DNA of 64,000 nt from Streptomyces sp. NBC_01485 (GCF_036227125.1 NZ_CP109435.1:1798001-1862000); one strand, 5' to 3'. Positions 47,283 through 56,854 are shown, counted from the stretch's first letter. Program-made: numbers and translations. Notes: generated from the letters alone by a model not told the origin.

Positions 47283-48866
47283 TCAGCCCTTGCTGAGTTC
47301 CCAGAAGCGGAACACGGTCGAGGCGTCCAGGCAGTTCTCCAGGCCGTAGACGTTGTCGCCGACGATCGCGTACTGCCTGGCCTGCCAGATCGGCAGGACG
47401 GGGAGCTGTTCGGCGACGATGTCCTGGATCTCGGCGTAGTCGGGGCCGGTGGCGGTGCGGTCGCTCTGGGCGGCGGTGCGCGGGAGGAGCGTGCCGGTGA
47501 TGGCGTCGTCGGTGTAGTTGTTGCCGAGCACGTTGCCCTTGCCGAAGAAGGGCGAGGTGAAGTTGTCGGCGTCCGGGTAGTCGGGCACCCAGCCCTTGAC
47601 GTAGACGCCGTACTTGCCGGCGGCTATGTCCTTCTCGTACTGGTCGTAGGCGACGGACTGGACGTCGGCGTCGAACAGGCCGCTGGCGTTGAGCTGGGCG
47701 GCGATGGCCGTCAGTTCCTGGTCGGTGGCGGGGCCGTAGCGGGACGGGGTGGACCAGAGGGTGAGCTTCACCTTGCCGGTGATGCCGTCGTCGGCGAGGG
47801 CGGCGGCGGCCTTGGCCTGGGAGGGGCGGGCGCCGTAGCGGTCGAAGAAGGCGGTGTTGTGGCCCGCGATGCCGGCCGGGATGATCGAGTAGAGGGGGTC
47901 GGCGGTGCCCTGGTAGACGTCCTTGATGAGGGCTTCGCGGTCGATCAGGTGGGCGATGGCCCGGCGGACGCCGAGCTTTCCGGCGACGGGGTCGGTCATG
48001 TTGAAGACGAGGTGCTGGACCTCGGCGCTGCTGCCCTCGACGGCCTCGGCGCCCGCGTCGGCGGTGGTGTGCTGGAGGTCGGCGATGTCGGCGGCGGTCA
48101 GGCCCCGGTAGGCGATGTCGACGTCGCCGGCGAGCAGCGCCTGCTTGAGGGCCTTCTGGTCGCCTCCGAAGAACTTCAGGGTGACGCCGGTGTTCTGGGC
48201 GTCGCCGGCGGTGCCCTTGTAGTTCTCGTTGACGGAGAAGGCGGCTTCGTCGTCGCCGAAGGAGTCCAGCTTGTAGGGGCCGGAGCCGACGGCGCCGCCG
48301 TCCTCGCGCAGGCCGTCGGCGTCGTACTCCTTGTGGTCGACGATGGAGCCGGCGCCCGAGGCGATCTTGCTGGGGAAGGTGGCGTCGGGGCTCTTCAGTC
48401 GGAAGACGACGGTCTTGGCGTCGGGTGTCTCGACCTTGTCGAGCGTGGAGAACATGACCGCCGGGCCGTCGTCGTCGTTGATCTTCAGCGTGCGGTCGAA
48501 GGAGAACTTGACGTCTTCGGAGGTGAGCGCGTCGCCGTTGCTGAACTTCAGGCCGTCCTTCAGCGTGCACGAGTAGACCTGGGTCTTCGTGTCGGTGAAG
48601 GAGCACTCCTTCGCAGCGTCCGGCTCGGGTTCGGTGCCGCCCTTGGGGAAGCTCAGCAGGGACTGGAAGACGTTGTTGAACAACAGCCAGGAGCCTGGGT
48701 CGTAGCCGGACGCCGGGTCCGTGGCGAGGACGTCGTCGGACATTCCCAGGACGACGGAGGAGGCGTCGCCCCCGGATCCTCCGCTCTGGGTGCCGCAGCC
48801 GGTCAACAGGCCGGAGGCCAGTCCCGCCACGATGGGCAGGACCGGCCACTGGTTGCGCATGTTCAC
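47283..48866 (-). CDS. Family 5 peptide/solute-binding lipoprotein (copy 1)
   Basis: 527 residues from GTG 48866 (AAGG upstream; ATG 48860 also possible). The lipobox LLTGC places the lipidated Cys at 24. The SBP_bac_5 fold follows (CTLKDGLKFSNGDALTSEDVKFSFDRTLK, the family signature). Such proteins capture oligopeptides or similar ligands for an ABC importer. It lies 71 bp after its paralogue; no permease or ATPase genes are adjacent. Confidence 0.92.
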   Translation of the reverse strand: MNMRNQWPVLPIVAGLASGLLTGCGTQSGGSGGDASSVVLGMSDDVLATDPASGYDPGSWLLFNNVFQSLLSFPKGGTEPEPDAAKECSFTDTKTQVYSCTLKDGLKFSNGDALTSEDVKFSFDRTLKINDDDGPAVMFSTLDKVETPDAKTVVFRLKSPDATFPSKIASGAGSIVDHKEYDADGLREDGGAVGSGPYKLDSFGDDEAAFSVNENYKGTAGDAQNTGVTLKFFGGDQKALKQALLAGDVDIAYRGLTAADIADLQHTTADAGAEAVEGSSAEVQHLVFNMTDPVAGKLGVRRAIAHLIDREALIKDVYQGTADPLYSIIPAGIAGHNTAFFDRYGARPSQAKAAAALADDGITGKVKLTLWSTPSRYGPATDQELTAIAAQLNASGLFDADVQSVAYDQYEKDIAAGKYGVYVKGWVPDYPDADNFTSPFFGKGNVLGNNYTDDAITGTLLPRTAAQSDRTATGPDYAEIQDIVAEQLPVLPIWQARQYAIVGDNVYGLENCLDASTVFRFWELSKG

Positions 48867-48937
48867 GAAATGCCTTGTCGTCGGTTGTCGTCACACCGGA
48901 GCCGCCGTCCCGGGCCCCGGACCGTCTGGGGGTTCGG

Positions 48938-50545
48938 TCAGTTGCTGACGCCTCGGCCGAGCTCCCACAGTTGGAGGGTCGCGGAGGAGTTCAGCGCGTA
49001 CGCCGTGCCCGTGATGTCGTTGTTGGCGGCGACGTACTGCTTGCCCTGCCACAGCGGCAGGATCGGAACGTCCTCGGCGACGATGTCCTGAATCTCCGTC
49101 AGGCTCTTGGCGGCGCTGAGGCGGTCGGCCTCGCGGCGGGAGGCCGGGATCAGGTCGGTAATGATGTCGCGGTTGGCGTAGGCGGACTTGAGGACGTTGT
49201 CCTTGTCGAGGAACGGCGCGACGAAGTTGTCGGCGTCGGGGAAGTCGGGGAACCAGCCCATGCCGTAGACGGCGTACTCGCCCTTGTGCTGGGCCGGGAC
49301 GAACGACTCCCAGGGGGTGCCCTCGATGGAGACGTCGAACAGGCCGCTGTCGTTCAGCTGCTTCTGCAGCGTCTCGAACTCCAGCTTCGTGGCCGGGCCG
49401 TAGTGGTCGGTCGTGTAGTGCAGCGTCAGCTTCACCGGGGTGGTGATGTCCGCGTCGGCCAGCAGGGTCTTGGCCTTGCCGGCGTTCGGGTCGCCGTAGG
49501 TGTTGAAGAAGGAGTTGGAGTGGCCGATGAGGGTGGCCGGGACCAGCGAGTAGAGGGGCTCGGCCTGGGAGCCGTACACCTTGCTGACGAGCTCGGCGCG
49601 GTTGACGACCTGGGCCATCGCCTGGCGCACGGCCTTGGCCTTGACCTTCGGGGCGGTGGTGTTGAAGGCCAGGTAGCGGATCTCGAGGCCGTTGAGCTCG
49701 ACCATGTCGATGTCCCCGCTGACGGAGCCCGCGGAGAGCTTCTGGATCTGCTCGGGCGACATGGTGCGGGTCATGAGGTCGACGTCGCCCTTCTGGAGGG
49801 CGGTTCCCATGGCGTCGGCGTCCTTGTAGGAGACCATGTCGACCTCGTCGTTGTTCACCTTCAGCGTCCCCTTGTAGTGGGCGTTCCTGGTGAACACGGC
49901 CTTGGTCATCTCGTCGCCGTCGGTCTCGGCCTTGAGGGTGTAGGGGCCGGAGCCGTCGACCGCGAAGCCGTCGCGCAGCTTGCCCTTCTCGTAGTCGTCG
50001 GGGTTGACGATGCCGGCGACCGGGGTCGACAACTTGAAGGGGAAAGTGGCGTCGGCGGTCTTGAGATGGAAGATGACTTCGTTGTCGCCCTGCGTTTCGA
50101 TGGTGTCGATCGTGGAGAGCAGGGCGAACACGCCGGAGTCGGCCTTGATGGTGCGGGCGCGCTCGATGGAGAACTTGACGTCCTCGGCGGTGACGGCGTC
50201 GCCGTCCGCGAACTTCAGGCCGCTGCGCAGCTTGCAGGCGTAGCGCTCGTTGCCGCTGTCGGTGAAGCTGCAGCTCTGGGCCGCCTCGGGGACGGGCTCG
50301 CCCTCGCCCTTGGGCTGGATCATCAGGGTCTGCACGGTCTGGCGCAGGATGTTCCAGGTGCCGACGTCGTAGGAGTAGGCGGGGTCGAGCGGCGCCGGGG
50401 CGTCCTTGGTGGCGGTGAACCGGTCGGTGGTGCCGACGACGATGGCGTCACCGCTGCCGCCGGCGCTTTCGGACGCGCCGCAGGCGGCGAGTACGGGCGC
50501 GAGCAGACCGGCCACAGCCGGCAGCGCCAAAGTCTTGCGGTTCAT
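48938..50545 (-). CDS. Family 5 peptide/solute-binding lipoprotein (copy 2)
   Basis: 535 residues. Lipobox LAAC with Cys22, then the SBP_bac_5 signature (KLRSGLKFADGDAVTAEDVKFS). It resembles copy 1 throughout (shared SLVPA/SIIPAGI, LTEIQDIVAEDVPILPLWQ endings), so the pair arose by tandem duplication. Both must rely on a transporter encoded elsewhere, or have a sensing role. Confidence 0.93.
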   Translation of the reverse strand: MNRKTLALPAVAGLLAPVLAACGASESAGGSGDAIVVGTTDRFTATKDAPAPLDPAYSYDVGTWNILRQTVQTLMIQPKGEGEPVPEAAQSCSFTDSGNERYACKLRSGLKFADGDAVTAEDVKFSIERARTIKADSGVFALLSTIDTIETQGDNEVIFHLKTADATFPFKLSTPVAGIVNPDDYEKGKLRDGFAVDGSGPYTLKAETDGDEMTKAVFTRNAHYKGTLKVNNDEVDMVSYKDADAMGTALQKGDVDLMTRTMSPEQIQKLSAGSVSGDIDMVELNGLEIRYLAFNTTAPKVKAKAVRQAMAQVVNRAELVSKVYGSQAEPLYSLVPATLIGHSNSFFNTYGDPNAGKAKTLLADADITTPVKLTLHYTTDHYGPATKLEFETLQKQLNDSGLFDVSIEGTPWESFVPAQHKGEYAVYGMGWFPDFPDADNFVAPFLDKDNVLKSAYANRDIITDLIPASRREADRLSAAKSLTEIQDIVAEDVPILPLWQGKQYVAANNDITGTAYALNSSATLQLWELGRGVSN

Positions 50546-51024
50546 GCTCGAGTTTCTCCACAGCTGTCGGTCCGTGTATCCGGCATGCAGGGATGTCGCG
50601 GCGGATCACGGGGTTAGGGCGATGGTCCCGCCACGAGGTTAGTCCGCAGCGGCACGAGGGGTCGCGGCCACCGGAGCTGAAAGCCCATCACACAGCGAAA
50701 CCGGCCGTGGACGCACTGAACAAACGTCAGCGGAAGGATTCGTACGACGAATCACCAATCGGGACACAAGGACGCACCCGGCCCCCTCGATGAGAGCCCG
50801 GAAACACACGGAGAGTCATCTGTCGACCCCCGGCCAGGTGGGGAACGTCACATGCTCGAAAGGCTTCGGAGGGGCCGGAATTCAGCCGTCTTGGAGGCAC
50901 CGGTGAAGATCCGAATTCCCCCGCGCGCGCACCCGCCGAATTCCTTGTCGTCGGCGGTGCACGCTGGGTGAACGCCCTATCGCAATTCCCGTCGCCGACC
51001 GCTCTTCAATGATCGTCTCGGGGA
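50546..51024. other. Intergenic region upstream of binding-protein gene
   Basis: 479 bp with no supported gene. It contains the promoter for the lipoprotein pair and the 3' flank of the HAD gene. A 23-codon opening with a GGAGG site occurs at about 50902-50970 on the plus strand, but nothing downstream needs a leader peptide. Confidence 0.5.
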
Positions 51025-51723
51025 TCAGCGGAGCGGCATCAGGCCACGTAGAAAAGGCAGGTCGACCTGTTCCAGGGAGGGGACGACGGTGCGTCGCGCG
51101 GACGGCGCGATGGGTGCCACGGAGGGCACCGCGACGACGTGACAGCCCGCCGCCTCCGCCGAGGCGACGCCGGTCGCGGTGTCCTCGACGACGGCGCATC
51201 TGGCGGGGTCCACGCCCAGTCCGGCGGCGGCGAACAGGTAGGGGTCGGGGTACGGCTTGGTGCGCGGGACCTCGTCGCCGGCCACGGTGAGGTGGAAGTT
51301 GCCGGCGCCGAGCGAGGCGAGGACGCGGTCGATGATGCGCCGGTGGGAGGCGGAGACGAGGGCGGTGGGGATGCCGTGCTCGGCCAGTTCGTCGAGCAGC
51401 CGGGCGGCGCCCGGCATCAGGGGCAGGGAGCGGGTGATGCGGTCCTCGAAGCCGTCGTTGAGCAGGACGGTCAGGTCGACGAGGGCGATCTCGGCCCCGG
51501 TCGCCTCGATCAGGAACCCGGCGCTGCGGGTCATCGGGCCGCCGACCACGACATGGCGCCAGGAGTCGTCGAGGGCGTGGCCGAGTCCGGCGAAGATCTC
51601 GACCTCGACGTCCCACCAGAAGCCCTCGGTGTCCACCAGGGTGCCGTCCATGTCGAGGAGCACGGCCTGCAGGGCTGAGCCCTCGGCCGTTCGGGTCACT
51701 GACGCGGGAACCGTGCTGGTCAT
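51025..51723 (-). CDS. HAD-superfamily phosphatase
   Basis: 232 residues. LLDMDGTLVDTEG is motif I with the nucleophilic Asp; VSASHRR is motif II; TKPYPDPYLFAAAGLG motif III; VVEDTATGVASAEAAG motif IV. The helical cap follows motif I, typical of the beta-phosphoglucomutase/phosphoglycolate phosphatase group. The substrate is unknown. It lies downstream of metH on the same strand, but a strong hairpin separates them. Confidence 0.92.
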   Translation of the reverse strand: MTSTVPASVTRTAEGSALQAVLLDMDGTLVDTEGFWWDVEVEIFAGLGHALDDSWRHVVVGGPMTRSAGFLIEATGAEIALVDLTVLLNDGFEDRITRSLPLMPGAARLLDELAEHGIPTALVSASHRRIIDRVLASLGAGNFHLTVAGDEVPRTKPYPDPYLFAAAGLGVDPARCAVVEDTATGVASAEAAGCHVVAVPSVAPIAPSARRTVVPSLEQVDLPFLRGLMPLR

Positions 51724-51746
51724 CCACGTACCTCCTTGAGGGACGA

Positions 51747-51778
51747 GCAGGCCGGTTCCCGCGGGGGAACCGGCCTGC
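51747..51778 (-). terminator. Strong hairpin after metH
   Basis: Perfect 14-bp arms (GCAGGCCGGTTCCC and its complement) with a 4-nt loop, 97 bp after the metH stop and 24 bp upstream of the HAD start. Confidence 0.8.
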
Positions 51779-51874
51779 AGTGGACCGACCAGTGTACGAC
51801 CTGTCCGATCAGTGTGCTCAGTGGCACGCCTGGCACCGTCCGTACGTCACCGCGCGTGCGTCACCGCGCGTGCG

Positions 51875-54800
51875 TCACCGCGCGTTGAAGTACTTCGCCT
51901 CGGGGTGGTGGATCACGATGGCGTCCGTGGACTGCTCGGGGTGCAGCTGGAACTCCTCGGAGAGGTGGACGCCGATCCGCTCGGGCCGGAGCAGGTCGGC
52001 GATCTTGGCGCGGTCCTCCAGGTTGGGGCAGGCGCCGTAGCCGAGGGAGAAGCGGGCGCCGCGGTACTTCAGGGCGAACATGTCCTCGACGTCGGCGGGA
52101 TCCTCGCCGGCGAAGCCGAGTTCGGCGCGCACGCGCGCGTGCCAGTACTCGGCGAGGGCCTCCGCCAACTGCACGGACAGACCGTGCAGTTCGAGGTAGT
52201 CGCGGTAGGAGTTCGACTCGAAGAGCTTGGCGGTCTCCTCGCCGATGCGGTTGCCGACGGTGACGATCTGGAGGCCGACGACGTCCGTCTCCCCCGACTC
52301 CTCCGGGCGGAAGAAGTCGGCCAGGCACAGGCGGCGGCCGCGGCGCTGGCGGGGGAAGGTGAAGCGGGTGCGTTCGTTGCCCCGCTCGTCCAGGATGATC
52401 AGGTCGTCGTCCTTGGACACGCAGGGGAAGTAGCCGTAGACGACGGCGGCTTCGAGGAGGTTGTCGGTCTGGAGCTTGTCCAGCAGGCCGCGCAGCCGGG
52501 GCCGGCCCTCGGTCTCGACGAGTTCCTCGTAGGTCGGTCCGTCGCCGGTGCGGGCCTGCTTCAGGCCCCACTGGCCCTTGAACAGGGCGCCCTCGTCGAG
52601 CCAGGAGGCGTACTCCTTGAGCTGGATGCCCTTGATGACGCGCGTGCCGTCGAACGGCGGCCTGGGGACGGGGTTGTCGGTGGAGACGTCGGAGCGGACG
52701 TGCCCCTCCTCCGGGCGGTCCTCGACCTCGACGACGGCCGCGGCGGCGTCGGCGCGGACCCGGCGCTGCTTCAGCTCGGGCAGCTTCGCGCCGGGCACGC
52801 CCCGCTTGACGCCGATGAGGGCGTCCATGAGGCGCAGGCCCTCGAAGGCGTCGCGGGCGTAGCGGACCTCGCCCTCGTAGATCTCGTGCAGGTCCTGCTC
52901 GACGTACGCCCTGGTCAGGGCGGCGCCGCCGAGGATGACCGGGTAGTTCGCCGCGAGGCCGCGCTGGTTGAGCTCCTCCAGGTTCTCCTTCATGATCACC
53001 GTGGACTTGACCAGCAGGCCGGACATGCCGATGACGTCGGCGCGGTGCTCGGCGGCAGCGTCCAGGATCGCGGAGACCGGCTGCTTGATGCCGAGGTTGA
53101 CGACGGTGTAGCCGTTGTTGGACAGGATGATGTCGACGAGGTTCTTGCCGATGTCGTGGACGTCGCCGCGGACGGTGGCCAGCACGATGGTGCCCTTGCC
53201 GTCGTCGTCGGTCTTCTCCATGTGCGGTTCGAGGTGGGCGACCGCGGTCTTCATGATCTCGGCGGACTGGAGCACGAACGGCAGTTGCATCTGGCCGGAG
53301 CCGAACAGTTCGCCGACGACCTTCATGCCGTCCAGCAGGGTCTCGTTGACGATGTCCAGGGCCGGGCGGCTCTGCAGCGCCTCGTCGAGGTCGGCCTCCA
53401 GGCCGTTCTTCTCGCCGTCGATGACGCGGCGCTTGAGGCGCTCGTCCAGGGGCAGGGCGGCGAGTTCCTCGGCCCTGCCTGCCTTGAGGGACTTCGCCGT
53501 GGCGCCCTCGAAGAGCTGCATGAGCTTCTGGAGCGGGTCGTACCCCTCGGCCCTGCGGTCATGGATGAGGTCGAGGGCGGTCCGCACCTCCTCCTCGCTG
53601 AAGCGGGCGATGGGCAGGATCTTCGACGCGTGGACGATCGCCGAGTCCAGGCCCGCCTTGACGCACTCGTCGAGGAAGACGGAGTTGAGCAGGATGCGGG
53701 CGGCCGGGTTGAGGCCGAAGGAGATGTTCGACAGGCCCAGGGTGGTCTGGACGTCGGGGTGTCGGCGCTTGAGCTCGCGGATCGCCTCGATGGTGGCGAC
53801 GCCGTCGCCGCGGGACTCCTCCTGACCGGTGCAGATGGTGAAGGTCAGGGTGTCGATGAGGATGTCCTCCTCGCGGATGCCCCAGTTCCCGGTGAGGTCG
53901 TCGATGAGCCGTTCGGCGATCTCGACCTTCTTCTCGGGGGTGCGGGCCTGGCCCACCTCGTCGATGGTCAGCGCGATCAGCGCGGCGCCGTGCTCCTGGG
54001 CCAGCTTGGTGACCTTGGCGAAGCGGGACTCGGGGCCGTCGCCGTCCTCGTAGTTCACGGAGTTGATGACCGCGCGGCCGCCGAGCTTCTCCAGGCCGGC
54101 CCGGATGACCTCGACCTCGGTGGAGTCCAGGACGATCGGCAGGGTGGAGGCGGTGGCGAAGCGGCCGGCGAGTTCCGCCATGTCGGCGACGCCGTCGCGG
54201 CCCACGTAGTCCACGCACAGGTCGAGCAGGTGCGCGCCCTCGCGGATCTGCTCGCGGGCCAGCTCGACGCAGTCGTCCCAGCGGCCCTCCAGCATGGCCT
54301 CGCGGAACTTCTTGGAGCCGTTGGCGTTGGTGCGCTCCCCGATGGCCAGGTACGAGGTGTCCTGGCGGAAGGGGACCGTCTGGTAGAGGGAGGCGGCGCC
54401 GGCCTCGGGGCGGGGGTCGCGGGGCGGCGGGGTGAGGCCGCGGACCCGTTCGACGACCTGGCGCAGGTGCTCGGGGGTGGTGCCGCAGCAGCCGCCGACC
54501 AGGGACAGGCCGTAGTCGCGGACGAAGTTCTCCTGCGCGTCGGCGAGCTCCGGCGCGCTCAGCGGGTAGTGGGCGCCGTCCTTGCCGAGCACCGGCAGGC
54601 CCGCGTTCGGCATACAGGCCAGCGGGATGCGCGCGTTGCGGGCCAGGTAGCGCAGGTGCTCGCTCATCTCGGCCGGGCCGGTGGCGCAGTTCATGCCGAT
54701 CATGTCGATGCCGAGCGGCTCCAGCGCCGTCAGGGCGGCGCCGATCTCCGAGCCGAGCAGCATGGTGCCGGTCGTCTCGACGGTCACGGAGACGATCAGC

Positions 54801-55399
54801 GGCACGTCCAGGCCGGCCAGCTCGCGGGCGCGGTGGGCGCCCAGCACGGCGGCCTTGGTCTGCAGCAGGTCCTGGGTGGTCTCGACGATGAGCGCGTCGG
54901 CGCCGCCGGTGATGAGGCCCTCGGCGTTGCGCTGATAGGCGTCGCGCAGCGTGGTGAAGCCGATGTGGCCGAGGGTGGGCAGCTTGGTGCCGGGGCCGAT
55001 CGAGCCCAGCACCCAGCGGGTGCGGCCGTCGCGGGCGGCGAAGGCGTCGGCGGTCTCACGGGCGATGCGGGCGCCCGCCTCGGACAGCTCGTACACCCGT
55101 TCGGGGATGTCGTACTCGACCATGGCGGAGTGGTTTGCGCCGAACGTGTTGGTCTCGACGCAGTCCACGCCCGCGTCGAAGTACTCCTCGTGCACGGAGC
55201 GGACGATGTCCGGCCGGGTGATGTTGAGGATCTCGTTGCAGCCCTCGAGGTTCTCGAAGTCCTCGAGGGTGGGCTCCTGGGCCTGGAGCATGGTGCCCAT
55301 GGCTCCGTCGGCCACAACCACTCGGGTGGCCAGGGCCTCTCGGAGCGCGGACACACGGGTCCGGCTGTCGGCGGAAGGGGTCGGCGGCACAGAGGCCAT
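51875..55399 (-). CDS. metH: Cobalamin-dependent methionine synthase
   Basis: 1174 residues in the standard order: homocysteine-binding barrel (GMNCATGP and GGCCGTTPEH hold the zinc Cys ligands), methyltetrahydrofolate-binding barrel (YLAIGERTNANGSKKF), cobalamin-binding domains (GDVHDIGKNLV, the base-off His motif) and the SAM-dependent reactivation domain at the C-terminus (AEALAEYWHARVRAELG). It makes methionine from homocysteine. It is transcribed alone. A hairpin lies in its upstream region. Confidence 0.97.
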   Translation of the reverse strand: MASVPPTPSADSRTRVSALREALATRVVVADGAMGTMLQAQEPTLEDFENLEGCNEILNITRPDIVRSVHEEYFDAGVDCVETNTFGANHSAMVEYDIPERVYELSEAGARIARETADAFAARDGRTRWVLGSIGPGTKLPTLGHIGFTTLRDAYQRNAEGLITGGADALIVETTQDLLQTKAAVLGAHRARELAGLDVPLIVSVTVETTGTMLLGSEIGAALTALEPLGIDMIGMNCATGPAEMSEHLRYLARNARIPLACMPNAGLPVLGKDGAHYPLSAPELADAQENFVRDYGLSLVGGCCGTTPEHLRQVVERVRGLTPPPRDPRPEAGAASLYQTVPFRQDTSYLAIGERTNANGSKKFREAMLEGRWDDCVELAREQIREGAHLLDLCVDYVGRDGVADMAELAGRFATASTLPIVLDSTEVEVIRAGLEKLGGRAVINSVNYEDGDGPESRFAKVTKLAQEHGAALIALTIDEVGQARTPEKKVEIAERLIDDLTGNWGIREEDILIDTLTFTICTGQEESRGDGVATIEAIRELKRRHPDVQTTLGLSNISFGLNPAARILLNSVFLDECVKAGLDSAIVHASKILPIARFSEEEVRTALDLIHDRRAEGYDPLQKLMQLFEGATAKSLKAGRAEELAALPLDERLKRRVIDGEKNGLEADLDEALQSRPALDIVNETLLDGMKVVGELFGSGQMQLPFVLQSAEIMKTAVAHLEPHMEKTDDDGKGTIVLATVRGDVHDIGKNLVDIILSNNGYTVVNLGIKQPVSAILDAAAEHRADVIGMSGLLVKSTVIMKENLEELNQRGLAANYPVILGGAALTRAYVEQDLHEIYEGEVRYARDAFEGLRLMDALIGVKRGVPGAKLPELKQRRVRADAAAAVVEVEDRPEEGHVRSDVSTDNPVPRPPFDGTRVIKGIQLKEYASWLDEGALFKGQWGLKQARTGDGPTYEELVETEGRPRLRGLLDKLQTDNLLEAAVVYGYFPCVSKDDDLIILDERGNERTRFTFPRQRRGRRLCLADFFRPEESGETDVVGLQIVTVGNRIGEETAKLFESNSYRDYLELHGLSVQLAEALAEYWHARVRAELGFAGEDPADVEDMFALKYRGARFSLGYGACPNLEDRAKIADLLRPERIGVHLSEEFQLHPEQSTDAIVIHHPEAKYFNAR

Positions 55400-55444
55400 G
55401 GAAGGGCTCCCTCGGATGCGACGGCTGTCGGCTTTGTGTCACCT

Positions 55445-55470
55445 CAGGATGCGGGCAGAGCGGCATCCTG
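55445..55470 (-). promoter_or_regulatory. Inverted repeat upstream of metH
   Basis: CAGGATGC and GCATCCTG form perfect 8-bp arms around a 10-nt loop, 46 bp before the metH start. It could be an operator or an RNA hairpin in the leader. It does not match a cobalamin, SAM or SAH riboswitch as far as I can tell. Confidence 0.45.
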
Positions 55471-55670
55471 GGGAGAGCGCACGCCGTCAGGGTAGCCGGA
55501 CGGAGGCCTTATGGTCAGGGGCGTCCACGGGACGGACGAACGTGGCGCGGGGGACGCGGCCCAGGGAGCGGGCGGGGCCCGGGCGCGTCGCTCCGGGGGA
55601 CGAGTGACGTAACGCGTATCCGAACGCGAATCGGCCGACCGTTGGCGGGATGTCGGCATGGACCGGTAGT

Positions 55671-55687
55671 GTTCGACATTGCCGAAC
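55671..55687. promoter_or_regulatory. Probable GylR operator before gylR
   Basis: GTTCGACATTGCCGAAC, an inverted repeat with GTTCG/CGAAC arms, stands 56 bp before gylR. Its reverse complement matches 56709-56725 (before glpF) at 15 of 17 positions. Confidence 0.65.
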
Positions 55688-55742
55688 GGCGGTGGCAACT
55701 ACCGCGCGTGGTTCGGTCGAAGGGGACGGAGGCAGGACGGCG

Positions 55743-56507
55743 ATGGCACGGAACATCCAGTCGGTCGAACGTGCGGCCGCGATGCTGCGGCTGCTCGCGG
55801 GCGGCGAGCGGCGCCTGGGCCTGTCGGACATCGCCTCGTCCACGGGCCTGGCCAAGGGCACCGCCCACGGCATCCTGCGCACCCTCCAGCACGAGGGCTT
55901 CGTCGAGCAGGACGACGCCTCCGGGCGCTACCAGCTCGGCGCGGAGCTGCTGCGCCTGGGCACCACCTACCTGGATGTGCACGAGCTGCGCGCGCGTGCC
56001 CTGGTGTGGACGGACGACCTGGCCCGCTCCAGCGGCGAGAGCGTCCACCTGGGGGTGCTGCACCAGCAGGGCGTGCTGATCGTGCACCACGTCTTCCGGC
56101 CCGACGACAGCCGGCAGGTGCTGGAGATCGGGGCCATGCAGCCGTTGCACTCCACGGCCCTGGGCAAGGTGCTGTCGGCCTACGACCCGGTCGCGCACAG
56201 CGAGGCCCTGGAGGCCGAGCGCAAGCCCTTCACGGACCGTACGGTGTGCGAGCCGGAGGCCTTCGAGCACATCCTCGACCTCACGCGCGCGCGTGGGTAC
56301 GCGGCCGACGTGGAGGAGACCTGGGAGGGCGTGGCCTCCATCGCCGCGCCCATCCACGACCGGCGCCGCATGCCCGTCGGCGCGGTCGGCATCACGGGCG
56401 CCGTGGAGCGGCTGGGCCGGGACGGCGAGCTGCGCCCCGAGCTGATCGCGGCGGTGCGCGACTGCGCCCGCGCGGTGTCACGGGACCTGGGCGCCGGGCG
56501 CTTCTGA
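55743..56507 (+). CDS. gylR: IclR-family glycerol regulator GylR
   Basis: 254 residues from ATG 55743. The winged helix (IQSVERAAAMLRLL, then LSDIASSTGLAKGTAHGIL) and the IclR effector domain (GAMQPLHSTALGKVLSAY) are clear. GylR represses the glycerol operon in Streptomyces and is relieved by glycerol or glycerol-3-phosphate. It lies upstream of glpFKD on the same strand, separated by a terminator. Confidence 0.95.
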   Translation: MARNIQSVERAAAMLRLLAGGERRLGLSDIASSTGLAKGTAHGILRTLQHEGFVEQDDASGRYQLGAELLRLGTTYLDVHELRARALVWTDDLARSSGESVHLGVLHQQGVLIVHHVFRPDDSRQVLEIGAMQPLHSTALGKVLSAYDPVAHSEALEAERKPFTDRTVCEPEAFEHILDLTRARGYAADVEETWEGVASIAAPIHDRRRMPVGAVGITGAVERLGRDGELRPELIAAVRDCARAVSRDLGAGRF

Positions 56508-56523
56508 GAAGTACGCGAGAGCG

Positions 56524-56551
56524 GGCCGGGACGTCGGACGACGTTCCGGCC
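56524..56551 (+). terminator. Hairpin after gylR
   Basis: GGCCGGGACGTC and GACGTTCCGGCC form a 12-bp stem (one G-U pair) with a 4-nt loop, 16 bp after the gylR stop. Confidence 0.75.
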
Positions 56552-56708
56552 TGTGGCATACGCCGAAATCGACCCTGAAGTGGACAAAAGGGCGAGAGTA
56601 TGCGCACTGGCGCCAAGATCGATAAGCCGCACCGATCAATAACGATCGCGTTTTCGATAACAGCACTCTTGACGCACACGTAACGCCAGGACAAGACTCC
56701 CGTCCATC

Positions 56709-56725
56709 GGTCGGCATTGTCGAAC
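56709..56725. promoter_or_regulatory. Probable GylR operator before glpF
   Basis: GGTCGGCATTGTCGAAC is the inverse-orientation partner of the site upstream of gylR (15 of 17 matches). It lies 129 bp before the glpF start. Confidence 0.65.
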
Positions 56726-56854
56726 ACCTGACGGCAATACACGCTAGAGTGTGACAACGCCACAGGCCGGCATCGCTCTCACCCCCGAGGGCGCTCGAAC
56801 CCCCGGCGGGAACCGGGGTTCGGCTTCCCTGGACGAAGGACAAAGGAGTCGCGG

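Larger units (their letters stand above)
56508..56854. other. Intergenic region: gylR terminator, then glpFKD promoter
   Basis: 347 bp without a gene. After a hairpin at 56524-56551 there is an unusually AT-rich stretch (about 56610-56670) and then the GylR-like site at 56709-56725. A TAGAGT at 56746-56751 may be a -10 box, but no convincing -35 at correct spacing was found. Confidence 0.6.

Noticed and set aside
50902..50970. A 23-codon plus-strand frame with GTG start and GGAGG
   Set aside because: There is no gene downstream on that strand to attenuate, and the peptide has no recognised leader pattern. Chance is likely.
51812..55495. A 1227-codon open frame antisense to metH
   Set aside because: Same cause; metH is unmistakable on the other strand with all domain motifs.
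55400..55500. Cobalamin or SAM/SAH riboswitch before metH
   Set aside because: The leader is short and none of the conserved box sequences I know are present; only a simple hairpin is seen.
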